In this document: positions 1 to 6,904 of the stretch, in pieces
How positions within the stretch are numbered: position 1 is the first letter of the stretch
How the letters are laid out: the number at the start of each line of letters is the position of its first letter
Assembly (NCBI GenBank): GCA_029263175.1
Contig: JAJCXZ010000008.1
Location: 44,566-108,565 of the forward strand
DNA length: 64,000 bases
Origin: Acidimicrobiales bacterium
GTDB taxonomy: Bacteria > Actinomycetota > Acidimicrobiia > Acidimicrobiales > Aldehydirespiratoraceae
Reading direction: 5' to 3'
Notes under the pieces: generated by a model
What the model saw: the letters and a program-made list of their open reading frames with translations, nothing else
The model's database searches: none
What the model was told of the DNA's origin: nothing
Program-made: the position numbers and the translations under genes

Positions 1-923
1 TGTTCGAGTGCCTGAAGGACGAGCCCGGTTCTCTCGATCAGGTCGCCGTGGCGACAGGGCTGGCAGAAAACCGCCTGGAAACATTGCTAACCGCCCTGGT
101 CAGCCTCGGCCTGCTCTCGAAAACGGGCGACCTCTATGAGAACGCGCCAGCGGTGCAAACGTTCCTCGTGTCATCGCAGGCGACGTATCTCGGCGACTAC
201 CTGCTACTTCAGACCGACAGGTTCCTGTTCCCGGCATTTGTCGAACTCAGCGAAGTGCTACAAGGGCACGGCGCGGGAACGGCCTGGGGTGAGTATCAAG
301 ACCTGATGGCAGACCCAGCCGTCGCGGCCGAGTTCAGCCGAGGCCAACACGCCGGGTCGTTGGGCCCAGCCGCCGCGCTCGCCAGGAAGACCGACCTGGC
401 CGGCCGCACACGGCTGCTCGACGTCGGCGGGGGGAGCGGCGCATTCACGATCGCTTGCTGCAACCGCAACCCATCACTGCAGGCGACGATCCTCGACTTT
501 CCGAACGCTCTCGGAGTCGCTCGTGAGTTCGTCGAAAGCGCGGGACTCGGCGAACGAGTGGACCATTTCGCCGGGGACGCCCTGAATGCAGAATGGCCCG
601 ATGGCCATGACGTCGTATTGATGTCGTTCCTCGCGAGCGCTGTCAGCGGCGACACAATCGGTCCGTTGTTCCACAGAGCTTTTGCCGCTCTGCCCGCGGG
701 TGGGCTGCTGGTCGTTCATGACTTCATGGTCGATGACGATCTGACCGGACCCGCCGACGCCGCGCTGTGGTTCTTGAGCTGCATGTTCAACAGCGCTGAC
801 GCGCGGGCGTTGACCCCTTCGCTGATCACCGACCACATGATCGACGCCGGGTTCGTTCATGCCGAAGTCCAGCCGCTCATACCCGACCTGACGTGCGTTG
901 CCAGTGCGCTCAAGCCCGGTTGA
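1..923 (+). CDS. O-methyltransferase, 5' end outside window
   Basis: SAM-dependent methyltransferase of the plant-O-methyltransferase-like class. The reading frame is open from base 3 at the window edge, so the start lies upstream; a GTG at 48 is internal, because the codons before it continue the winged-helix dimerisation domain (LDQVAVATGLAENRLETLL). The SAM-binding glycine motif LLDVGGGSGAF lies at about 420-452, and a later DAL/DFMVDDDL region fits the Rossmann fold. The C-terminus is complete (TGA 921-923). The acceptor substrate cannot be read from the sequence. A second methyltransferase-like start follows at 1020, so this may be the edge of a small methyltransferase cluster. Confidence 0.8.
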   Translation, partial: FECLKDEPGSLDQVAVATGLAENRLETLLTALVSLGLLSKTGDLYENAPAVQTFLVSSQATYLGDYLLLQTDRFLFPAFVELSEVLQGHGAGTAWGEYQDLMADPAVAAEFSRGQHAGSLGPAAALARKTDLAGRTRLLDVGGGSGAFTIACCNRNPSLQATILDFPNALGVAREFVESAGLGERVDHFAGDALNAEWPDGHDVVLMSFLASAVSGDTIGPLFHRAFAALPAGGLLVVHDFMVDDDLTGPADAALWFLSCMFNSADARALTPSLITDHMIDAGFVHAEVQPLIPDLTCVASALKPG

Positions 924-1019
924 TCTAGCCCGGCGCGGCCGTGACGCGACGTGGGCGCGAGTGCTGCTGTGAGAGGGATCTACCGAAACCAGGCGCAACT
1001 GCTGAAGGGAGTGCAAATC

Positions 1020-1163
1020 ATGACTAACGATCTGAAGGTCGATGCCGAGCTGCTGCGAGCCGAGGTACGCCAGAAGTACAAGATCGAGCAACACCTCATG
1101 CCCGTCGATCTGACGGCGGATGTAGCCGTCGACGCGACGGCCCTTCGTTCTGGCATCAACTGA
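1020..1163 (+). pseudogene. Methyltransferase N-terminal remnant, 47 codons
   Basis: A good ribosome binding site (AGGGAG, 8 nt before ATG 1020) starts an ORF whose first about 20 residues (MTNDLKVDAELLRAEVRQKY) resemble the amino terminus of arsenite-type SAM methyltransferases. After KYKIEQ the frame runs into a segment that is the reverse complement of the repeat family described at 1078-1186, and it stops at 1161-1163. I read it as the 5' end of a methyltransferase gene whose remainder was replaced by a repeat copy. A real 47-residue peptide cannot be excluded, because start and RBS are intact. The family assignment rests on a short stretch. Confidence 0.4.
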
Positions 1164-1186
1164 CACCTCGAACCACCCTCAAACCC
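1078..1186 (-). repeat. Repeat-family fragment D (HesB-like gene remnant)
   Basis: On the minus strand this reads SVDARTKGRRVDGY followed by IRRQIDGHEVLLDL, closely matching residues about 36-66 of the complete gene at complement 5672..5980 (SVDTRTKGRRLDGY). DNA similarity covers roughly plus-strand 5792-5890 of that copy. It includes the TGA codon just before the FEVSVD segment, in the same GGTT(T)GAGG context and with a one-codon deletion nearby. The upstream 29 codons and the C-terminal half are absent, so this is a decayed partial copy. It abuts the truncated methyltransferase start at 1020. Confidence 0.65.
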
Positions 1187-1393
1187 CTCATATCTGGAAC
1201 CCGCCCGCATGTACCTGATTGAGCGGGTGCTAGACCGCGGTTGCGTGTGATTGTGGGCGTCTGACCTGAGTGCCAACGAGGCCGCGTCCGGCCCGTCTTA
1301 TCCGATTGCCACACAACCCAGCCCTCCGAGGTCCTCGATACGAACGTCCTGATCTCGCGACGGTTTTGCGCGCTACGTTGCGACTAAGAGGGT

Positions 1394-1921
1394 GTGATCA
1401 CAGTGCGGCAACCGACGACTGCGAATGCCGAGCGGCTCCAGACCGTGTATCGGACCACATTCGCGGAGCTGTCGGGCTACGTGCTCGTTCACACCAGTGG
1501 CGATCGTGAGCTCGCTGAGGATCTGGTGTCCGAGACCTACTTCCATGCGGCTCGCCGAGCCCAACAGGGCCGGGTCGAGGAAGTGACTATCGGTTGGCTG
1601 AAAACTGTTGCCCGGCGACGGCTGCTCGACCACATTCGACGCGAGATCAGCCTCAGGGGACGTGCCGACCGGCTGAAGAACGAGGTTGCCTCAGCACGTT
1701 CCGAAGAGATTCCCGATCGGTCTGAACTGTCGATGGTCTACGAGGCGCTCGACACTTTGCCGAGCGATCATCGCCTGGTTCTGGTCCTGAACCACCTTGA
1801 TGGACTGCGAGTGCGGGAGATCGCCGAGATCATCGAACGCAGTCCGGATGCCACCGAATCGCTGCTTCGTCGCGCTCGCAGCGGTTTCAGGGCGGCCTAT
1901 CGGAGTATGAACGATGACTGA
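1394..1921 (+). CDS. ECF-type RNA polymerase sigma factor
   Basis: A 175-residue sigma-70 of the extracytoplasmic-function type. Region 2 is visible as a segment with DRELAEDLVSETYFHAAR followed by WLKTVARRRLLDHIRRE; region 4 is the C-terminal helix-turn-helix (LPSDHRLVLVLNHLDGLRV, then EIAEIIERSPDATESLLRRAR). GTG 1394 follows AAGAGG; a GTG two bases earlier is in another frame. A TACGTT box lies at 1374-1379. The stop overlaps the next gene by 8 nt, so the sigma factor is translationally coupled to a membrane protein that is the natural anti-sigma candidate, and then to an SGNH lipoprotein. The target promoters are unknown. Confidence 0.9.
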   Translation: MITVRQPTTANAERLQTVYRTTFAELSGYVLVHTSGDRELAEDLVSETYFHAARRAQQGRVEEVTIGWLKTVARRRLLDHIRREISLRGRADRLKNEVASARSEEIPDRSELSMVYEALDTLPSDHRLVLVLNHLDGLRVREIAEIIERSPDATESLLRRARSGFRAAYRSMNDD

Positions 1922-3449
1922 CGACGATCTTGATCAGACCTTGGGGCGGGCTGCCTCAGCAGGGCGGTTGTCGTCTCGGTTTGAAGAAGAGCTGCTGCTA
2001 CGTCTGTCTTCATCTGCGTTCGAAACCGACGACCAGATGGAGGCTGGGAGCGGAAGCGACGTGGTGGTCGTTCTCGACGAGCCTCCGGGTCGCCGGGCTG
2101 GACGGGTCACACTCCTCGTCGCAGCGGCAGCGATCGTGGTGGCTGGTGTCGGTGGCGCCATCGCGCTTCGGGCAGGTGATGGTTCGACGACGGTAGAGAC
2201 CGACTCCGTTGACTCGCAGGTGGAGGCAGACTCCATGACTCCAGACATCGTGCCTCAGCCGCGCCCGTCCGGTACGAGGGGTGACACGCTGGAGTGGGAG
2301 CTCGGCGCCACCCCGGGTGACCCGAGCGGTTTGGTCCAGCTGATGAGTGACGGCAAGACGCTCTACTGGATAGGTAACCGCATATACAGCTCCGTTGAGG
2401 GGAAGACGTGGACTGAGGTCGAACTCGATGGTGGCTCTGTACCCGACCTGGTTGGACAAGGGATGGTCGACGCCGTGTGGGCTGGCCAGCTGGTGGCCTC
2501 AGAGGCCAGCGGAGCGAACGTTCGTGTGGAGATCGCGGGCATCGACGGGTCCTTGCGGACTGCCACACTCTCCCCCCGAGTCGACGGTGACGCGACCACG
2601 ATGGTCGGTGTCCACGGCGCTCGTGCGACTATTGGCCCGCGCGGTGTCGTCGTTGCGGCGCGGCTGAGTGTGCTGGACTTCGGTCCGCTGATTGTCGAGG
2701 TGCTCGGCATCGATGCCGGCTTGGTCGAGTCGATCCACCTAGACGACGACGGCGTGAGCGAGACGTTGGTGGTCCAGCTGCCCACTGGTTCCGAACGGAT
2801 CCGGCTCCTTGACCACGGAATCGTTGACTCGCACGACCTGGCGATGGCACCGACCGGGCCCATCGGATGGCACACCACCGACGGCACCAGCTGGAGGCTG
2901 ATTCCGACCGTCGGCCCCTTCACCCCCGGGGACCACACCGAGGTGAGTGTCACCGCGACCACCGCTGGTTTCGTCGCCGTTGACACCATGGGCCAGGGTT
3001 GGTTCTCGACGGATGGGACGTCCTGGCCCGAGATCGACGGCCAGACCGATCCGCTGGGCGGCAGCGATGTCATCGCGTGGAGCGGTCAGGCCCTGACGCT
3101 CGGACGCATCACGGGTCTCCAAACCATCAGCGACCATGGGCTTGCGTCGCTGCCCTTGACCGACGCTGATGCCTGGTCGACATTCAATAGATCATTCGGG
3201 GCCGGCGAGGCTGGCATCGCCTATCTGGTCGACATCGATCCCGACGCTGCGACCTTCGACATCGTCTACTCACCCGATGGCATCTCGTGGCAGCGACAGG
3301 CGCTGCCCGAAGGAATAGGCGATCTGTATTGCTGCTTCCTCGACGTCTATGGCGTTGTGGTCGGCCGCGAACAGGTGGCTGCACTCGCCGATGGCGACGA
3401 CGGTCTCGAGCTGTGGCTCGCGACCCCGACCACCCAGGAGAACTCATGA
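1914..3449 (+). CDS. Single-pass membrane protein, probable anti-sigma factor
   Basis: A 511-residue protein with a short cytoplasmic N-terminus (about 1-62), one membrane helix (about 64-86, VTLLVAAAAIVVAGVGGAIAL) and a large extracytoplasmic domain. The outer part has repeated short motifs of the form (T/S)-D-G-x-S-W (HTTDGTSWR, FSTDGTSWPE, YSPDGISWQ), which suggest a beta-propeller or sialidase-like fold. It overlaps the ECF sigma gene by 8 nt and the following lipoprotein gene by 4 nt (ATGA). Topology and position suggest it holds the sigma factor and senses an outside signal. No recognisable zinc-type anti-sigma HxxxCxxC motif is present, so the role is inferred from context. Confidence 0.65.
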   Translation: MTDDDLDQTLGRAASAGRLSSRFEEELLLRLSSSAFETDDQMEAGSGSDVVVVLDEPPGRRAGRVTLLVAAAAIVVAGVGGAIALRAGDGSTTVETDSVDSQVEADSMTPDIVPQPRPSGTRGDTLEWELGATPGDPSGLVQLMSDGKTLYWIGNRIYSSVEGKTWTEVELDGGSVPDLVGQGMVDAVWAGQLVASEASGANVRVEIAGIDGSLRTATLSPRVDGDATTMVGVHGARATIGPRGVVVAARLSVLDFGPLIVEVLGIDAGLVESIHLDDDGVSETLVVQLPTGSERIRLLDHGIVDSHDLAMAPTGPIGWHTTDGTSWRLIPTVGPFTPGDHTEVSVTATTAGFVAVDTMGQGWFSTDGTSWPEIDGQTDPLGGSDVIAWSGQALTLGRITGLQTISDHGLASLPLTDADAWSTFNRSFGAGEAGIAYLVDIDPDAATFDIVYSPDGISWQRQALPEGIGDLYCCFLDVYGVVVGREQVAALADGDDGLELWLATPTTQENS

Positions 3450-4336
3450 CCACAAAGCTGAAGTCGGCCACCATCCACATCAGCCATCCGCAGATGATGT
3501 TCGTGCTCGCCGGCATCGCGGTGGCCGGCCTGCTGGCAGGGGCTTGCTCGGCCACTGGCACGACCGCGACGTCAACCGCCGAAGAGGCCGACCCAGCAGA
3601 ACTGGCAGAGCCGGTTGCGACTGCGCAGCCCGTCACCCCGACGTTCGATGTGGACCCGGCGGGAGGACCTTGGGATCTGGTCGGCATCGGTGACAGTTTC
3701 ATCGGCTGGTCGACGATCGCCGAGCAGTATGCGGAACTCCTCGGCGAAGACCTCGGCATTGAGATCAACGTTGCCAAGATTGTCAACCCCACGACGAATC
3801 GGCTCGAATACTTGCGGACCAACGACGCTGCTCAGGACCTGCTGGCCGAGGCAGAGATCATCATCGTGCAGCCCCAACCGGGGCAGCCATCACTTGCGGC
3901 GTGGCGTCCCTATTTCGCCGGCGAGTGCGGCGGGGCCGATGATCAGGAATGCTTCCGAACGGCGCTCGCCGACTTCGACCTGTACATCGGAGAACTCTTC
4001 GACGAGATAATTGCGACTACACGCGATGACGCCGTCATCATCGCGACTCTGGTGGGAGCCTGGGGTGTGGCCGCGTTCAACCCGGGCATCGAGAAGGACG
4101 ACCCGGAGGCTTACCGCATCCTCGTGGACCACGTCATCAACCTGCAGCAGCTTTCTGCGGCTGCCGCGGCAGATCGCGGCATCGCCACAGTCGACGTCAG
4201 TCTCGCCTTCCACGGCCCTGACTACTACCAGCCCGCAGCCGAGGCCTACCTCCTGCCCGACCGGACTCATCCCTCCGATGAGGGCTCGCGTGTCGTTGCC
4301 GAGTTACTGCACGGCCTCACCGCCAGCGCGCCATGA
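3446..4336 (+). CDS. SGNH/GDSL-type esterase lipoprotein
   Basis: 296 residues from ATG 3446, which overlaps the previous stop as ATGA. The N-terminus has a hydrophobic signal and a lipobox LAGAC (Cys34). The mature part opens with the block I GDS motif (VGIGDSFIGW, Ser84) and ends with a DxxH pair (PDRTHPSDEG, Asp272/His275), the usual SGNH catalytic Asp/His. A Thr/Ala/Glu-rich linker follows the lipid-anchored Cys. It is probably a cell-surface hydrolase acting on acyl or acetyl esters of lipids or polysaccharide, and a likely output or signal modifier of the sigma/anti-sigma pair upstream. The substrate is not predictable. Confidence 0.8.
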   Translation: MTTKLKSATIHISHPQMMFVLAGIAVAGLLAGACSATGTTATSTAEEADPAELAEPVATAQPVTPTFDVDPAGGPWDLVGIGDSFIGWSTIAEQYAELLGEDLGIEINVAKIVNPTTNRLEYLRTNDAAQDLLAEAEIIIVQPQPGQPSLAAWRPYFAGECGGADDQECFRTALADFDLYIGELFDEIIATTRDDAVIIATLVGAWGVAAFNPGIEKDDPEAYRILVDHVINLQQLSAAAAADRGIATVDVSLAFHGPDYYQPAAEAYLLPDRTHPSDEGSRVVAELLHGLTASAP

Positions 4337-4491
4337 GAAGCGCTGACCAAACCTGAAAGCTCGCCGAGATTCTCCTCGCAGGAGCTCGAACGCGTTCTGA
4401 TACCAATGGTCCGAGCGGTGACAGACCGCACAGAACAAACGGTGGCATGGGAGTGCGAGCTGACGCAGATCGGGCAGTATCGAGTTGGCAA

Positions 4492-4632
4492 GCCGGACGA
4501 GCGGTACTCAGATCAGTTCGATCGGACAAGCCGCACCGTTGAGGCCATCCACGGGCGCGCCGAGCTTGCGGCCGAACAGGCCACCGCGGGTGATCGTCAG
4601 CTCAACCGGCAACTTGAGGAGATCCAGGCCGA
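4492..4632 (-). repeat. Repeat-family fragment A (C-terminal part of HesB-like gene)
   Basis: The minus strand encodes LDLLKLPVELTITRGG and then FGRKLGAPVDGLNGAACPI, ending at a stop (4508-4510). This matches the last about 40 codons of the complete copy at complement 5672..5980 almost residue for residue. Nucleotide similarity also continues about 15 nt past the stop (GCCGGACGAGCG..TACT), so this is a DNA-level duplication and not only conserved protein. Homology stops abruptly right beside the end of the monooxygenase gene at 4636. No start codon belongs to it. Confidence 0.7.
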
Positions 4633-4635
4633 GCG

Positions 4636-4935
4636 TCAGACGTCGTCGTGGCCATCCAGGTTGACGATCCGAAGCGCCTGCGTGTCCATAAACGGCGCGA
4701 GCACGTCCATCAGCCCCGTCTCCATCCGCCAGGCGAGGTAGGCGTCGTAGTTGGCGCGCGTTGCCCACTTCTCCCACAGAACGATCCGATCCGGGTCTTC
4801 CTGGTCGCCATATGTCTCTATCGACTCGCAACCCTCGAAGGCGCGGGTGTCGACGAGCGCCGAGCGAAGCACGTCCAGCAGTTCCTTGCCTTTGCCCGGA
4901 TTGCACGGAAACTCAACGATGGCCGTGTGAGACAT
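4636..4935 (-). CDS. ABM-domain (putative quinol) monooxygenase
   Basis: A 99-residue protein of the antibiotic biosynthesis monooxygenase (dimeric alpha+beta barrel) superfamily. Visible features are the opening strand TAIVEFPCNPGKGKELLDVL, the central CESIETYGDQEDPDRIVLWEKW (typical of the family's E-x-W/Y-xx-x-A region) and the end segment MDTQALRIVNL. Start ATG 4935 is preceded by GAGGGGA at good spacing. The gene is flanked on both sides by same-orientation fragments of one repeat family (A at 4492-4632, B at 4988-5115), which suggests it moved or was duplicated together with them. The function is probably oxidation of quinol-like or other small reactive molecules; the exact substrate is unknown. 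Confidence 0.8.
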   Translation of the reverse strand: MSHTAIVEFPCNPGKGKELLDVLRSALVDTRAFEGCESIETYGDQEDPDRIVLWEKWATRANYDAYLAWRMETGLMDVLAPFMDTQALRIVNLDGHDDV

Positions 4936-4987
4936 GGGAAATCCCCTCAGAAGGTATGTGACGAAACGTATACGAGCGCCGAACATC

Positions 4988-5115
4988 TGTCGATCGGCTC
5001 GATGGGACGGGCCGCACCGTCGAGCCGGTCGACTGCTGCGCCGAGTTTTCGTACCGAACACGCCACCTCGGGTGATGGTGAACTCAACGGGCAGCTTGAG
5101 GAGATCCTGATCGAG
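4988..5115 (-). repeat. Repeat-family fragment B (frameshifted HesB-like remnant)
   Basis: The minus strand reads LLDQDLLKLPVEFTITRGG VFG and then shifts frame: the equivalent of RKLGAAVDGLNGAACPIE continues one base out of phase (KLGAAVDRLDGAARPIE in the other frame). Compared with the intact copy it has one extra base after the VFG codons. The N-terminal half, including the TGA codon region, is missing. It is a degenerate C-terminal copy that forms a direct repeat with fragment A around the monooxygenase gene. Confidence 0.65.
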
Positions 5116-5397
5116 CAACACCCCCGGCCCGATTGGCCGACCGACCGGATGAACAGACACGCGTTTTGGGCACGCCGAAGTCGACGAGCATCGCGGGGCA
5201 CCCCTCGGTGAGGAAGATGATGCCGACCTCGGACCCGCCCATAAGTGCCGACATCGGGCGGCTGGAGCGTCGGTGAGGCGCAGGGCCCCTGGCTCTGCTT
5301 GGGTAGGCGCACGATTTTGTGAGAGGGAGCAAGTATGAGCGACCAACCAGACTGAGGGATTAGGCCGGAAACGTATTGACCACTGGTTGTTGTCCTG
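5116..5397. other. Unassigned stretch with gene debris
   Basis: No convincing gene. On the minus strand, about 5150-5260, an open frame reads GGSEVGIIFLTEGCPAMLVD, which looks like real protein but has no usable start and runs out of frame into fragment B, so it is probably a remnant of an unidentified gene. On the plus strand, ATG 5335 has a strong RBS (GAGGGAG, about 6 nt away) but opens only six codons (MSDQPD, stop 5353-5355). That fits a start whose gene has been lost, or a leader peptide. Confidence 0.4.
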
Positions 5398-5607
5398 ATG
5401 ATGTTCGGGTGGTGGGCGCGGGCAACATATGAAGTCGGGCTGACCGCCATCATCATGGGCGTGTGGATCTTGATGGGGTCGGTGGCCGCAGCGACGTGGG
5501 TCGTGAACCGATGGAATCGGTGGTGGGTGTGGGGTGCCGTGTCCGTGGTGTTCGTGATCCTGGCCGCGGTCGGTTTGGAATTCATCACCATCGTCGAAGA
5601 GTTCTAA
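5398..5607 (+). CDS. Small two-helix membrane protein
   Basis: 69 residues from ATG 5398 (or ATG 5401). Two strongly hydrophobic helices are separated by a basic, Trp-rich turn: about residues 13-35 (VGLTAIIMGVWILMGSVAAA) and 43-66 (VWGAVSVVFVILAAVGLEFI). There is no clear ribosome binding site and no family I recognise. It lies in the repeat-rich region between fragment B and the complete HesB-like gene, convergent with the latter. The amino acid composition is membrane-like rather than random, which supports coding. Confidence 0.45.
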   Translation: MMFGWWARATYEVGLTAIIMGVWILMGSVAAATWVVNRWNRWWVWGAVSVVFVILAAVGLEFITIVEEF

Positions 5608-5671
5608 CTACTCTCGGTTCCGCCAGCTCATAACCGGGAATGTGGAGCGGGCACGCCGGACGAGCGTTACT

Positions 5672-5980
5672 TCAGATCAGTTCGATCGGACAGGCCGCGC
5701 CGTTGAGGCCGTCGACTGCCGCGCCGAGCTTTCGGCCGAACACGCCACCACGAGTGATCGTGAGTTCGACGGGCAGCTTGAGCAGATCGGGATCCAGCAG
5801 CAGCTCGTGATCATCGATCCGCTTGCGGGTGTAGCCGTCGAGCCGGCGACCCTTCGTTCTGGTATCAACTGACACCTCGAACTTCTTGCCTCAACCGAAC
5901 GGTTCGAGCAGGTCGACAATGGCCGTCCCACCCTTGCGGCGAATGTTGGCCGCCGCCTTCTCGGTCACATGAAGTTCCAT
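5672..5980 (-). CDS. Candidate HesB/IscA-like selenoprotein (in-frame UGA)
   Basis: Starting at ATG 5980, 29 codons (MELHVTEKAAANIRRKGG, then TAIVDLLEPFG) run into TGA at 5893-5891. The same frame then continues without interruption for 72 codons (GKKFEVSVDTRTKGRRLDGY ... ACPIELI) to a TGA at 5674-5672. If TGA is read as selenocysteine the product is 102 residues, the size of A-type Fe-S carrier proteins, and both halves look like one small alpha/beta domain: N-terminal V-T-E-K-A-A helix as in HesB/IscA, C-terminal LLLDPDLL..VELTI. The residue falls in a G-U-G-K context where a Cys would be expected. HesB-like selenoproteins are an established bacterial class; the assignment here is by pattern only. 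A SECIS-like hairpin follows directly. The start has only a weak RBS (AGGG) beneath a GGGTTcAACCC palindrome. Alternative: a pseudogene with a nonsense mutation. Confidence 0.55.
5853..5881 (-). promoter_or_regulatory. Candidate bacterial SECIS hairpin
   Basis: Read on the minus strand, starting 10 nt after the in-frame TGA: lower stem UUCG/CGAA (5881-5878 with 5856-5853), a small internal loop (A versus AGAA), upper stem GGUGUC/GAUACC (5876-5871 with 5866-5861, one G-U pair), and apical tetraloop AGUU (5870-5867). The loop begins 21 nt after UGA and has G at its second position. Both agree with the known bacterial SECIS rules (loop about 16-37 nt after UGA, G in the first two loop positions). 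Fragment D keeps the same fold, with G-U pairs replacing others. Confidence 0.5.
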
Positions 5981-6149
5981 AGCGGGTTCAACCCTGTCAC
6001 GGTTCGTGCGATTCCCCAACCACCGAGACCGGTCCGTCCCCAGTTGAAACGGGGGTCTCACCCCACCGTTTGATTCTTCGACGTGTGGGGGCCGAAGCCC
6101 CCGGTTCTGACTCCATCGGCGCTGGCACGGCCAACTTGAGACAGCGGAG

Positions 6150-6163
6150 TAGGGTCGGCGACC
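6150..6163 (+). promoter_or_regulatory. TAGGGT -10 box for Nudix gene
   Basis: TAGGGT at 6150-6155 is followed by 8 nt and the GTG start at 6164, the spacing expected for a leaderless transcript. There is no Shine-Dalgarno sequence and no clear -35. Confidence 0.5.
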
Positions 6164-6904
6164 GTGAGTGCCCAAGGCCGAGCTGAGAAGAACAACGAAC
6201 AATTCGACGAATGGATTCGCCACGCGAACCAGAGTGGCGAGACGCCGGCGATCCCAGCCGCCACAGTCATCGTGCTGCGCGATACCGACCAAGGTTTGCA
6301 GACCCTGATGTTGCGGAAGAACTCCAAGATCGCCTTCGGCGGTATGTGGGTCTTCCCCGGCGGCAAGATCGACGCCGACGACCATGACGAATCCGGGGAT
6401 CTGATCGTCGCAGCACGGCAGGCCGCGGTACGAGAAGCCCACGAGGAGGCTCAGCTCGTAGTCGATGTCGAGTCGCTCGTGATGTTCGCCCACTGGATTC
6501 CGCCATCCATCGCGCCGAAGCGCTTCGCCACGTGGTTCTTTGCCGCCCGTGTTGATCACGCGCACGCCGTGATCGACGACGGCGAGATCGTGGAGATGGA
6601 GTGGACATCGCCGGCCGCCGCGCTTGCCCGACACCACGAAGGCGACATCGAGATCGTGCCGCCGACATGGGTCACGCTCCACACCTTGCGGGACTACACA
6701 ACCGTCGCCGAAGCACTCACCGCACTCGACGAGGCACCGGCACGCCACTATGCGACCAAGGTCGGCAAGACGGACGAGGGTCGCATGGTGATGTGGCAGG
6801 GCGACGCCGCCTACGAGAGTGGTGATGGCAACACCGCGGGCGCCCGCCACCGCCTCCAGATGCTCGAATCGGGCTGGGTCTACGACGACTCGGGAGCTCT
6901 GTAA
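6164..6904 (+). CDS. Nudix hydrolase
   Basis: 246 residues. The Nudix box is present in the expanded form seen in the NUDT19/RppH-distant group: FPGGKIDADD, then an acidic insert, then AARQAAVREAHEEAQL, matching G-x-x-x-x-x-E ... REUxEE. A beta strand with TVIVLRDT precedes it, and PPSIAPKRFATWFFAA follows as in CoA- or nucleotide-pyrophosphatase Nudix enzymes. It likely hydrolyses a nucleoside diphosphate-linked compound (CoA derivative or damaged nucleotide). GTG 6164 lies behind a TAGGGT box. Its stop (6902-6904) directly touches the GTG of the P-type ATPase gene, so the two form an operon together with the lipid kinase. Confidence 0.85.
   Translation: MSAQGRAEKNNEQFDEWIRHANQSGETPAIPAATVIVLRDTDQGLQTLMLRKNSKIAFGGMWVFPGGKIDADDHDESGDLIVAARQAAVREAHEEAQLVVDVESLVMFAHWIPPSIAPKRFATWFFAARVDHAHAVIDDGEIVEMEWTSPAAALARHHEGDIEIVPPTWVTLHTLRDYTTVAEALTALDEAPARHYATKVGKTDEGRMVMWQGDAAYESGDGNTAGARHRLQMLESGWVYDDSGAL

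Noticed and set aside
4406..4741. 111-codon plus-strand frame over fragment A and the monooxygenase end
   Set aside because: It is the complement of the repeat and of the ABM gene; no RBS or domain.
4947..5591. Long open frame on the minus strand across fragment B and the small membrane gene
   Set aside because: Codon and residue composition (His/Thr-rich, no recognisable domain) are those of an antisense shadow; the frame crosses unrelated repeat sequence.
5891..6850. 319-codon minus-strand open frame over the Nudix gene
   Set aside because: Only its last 29 codons (from ATG 5980) look like protein; the rest is the complement of the Nudix coding sequence.
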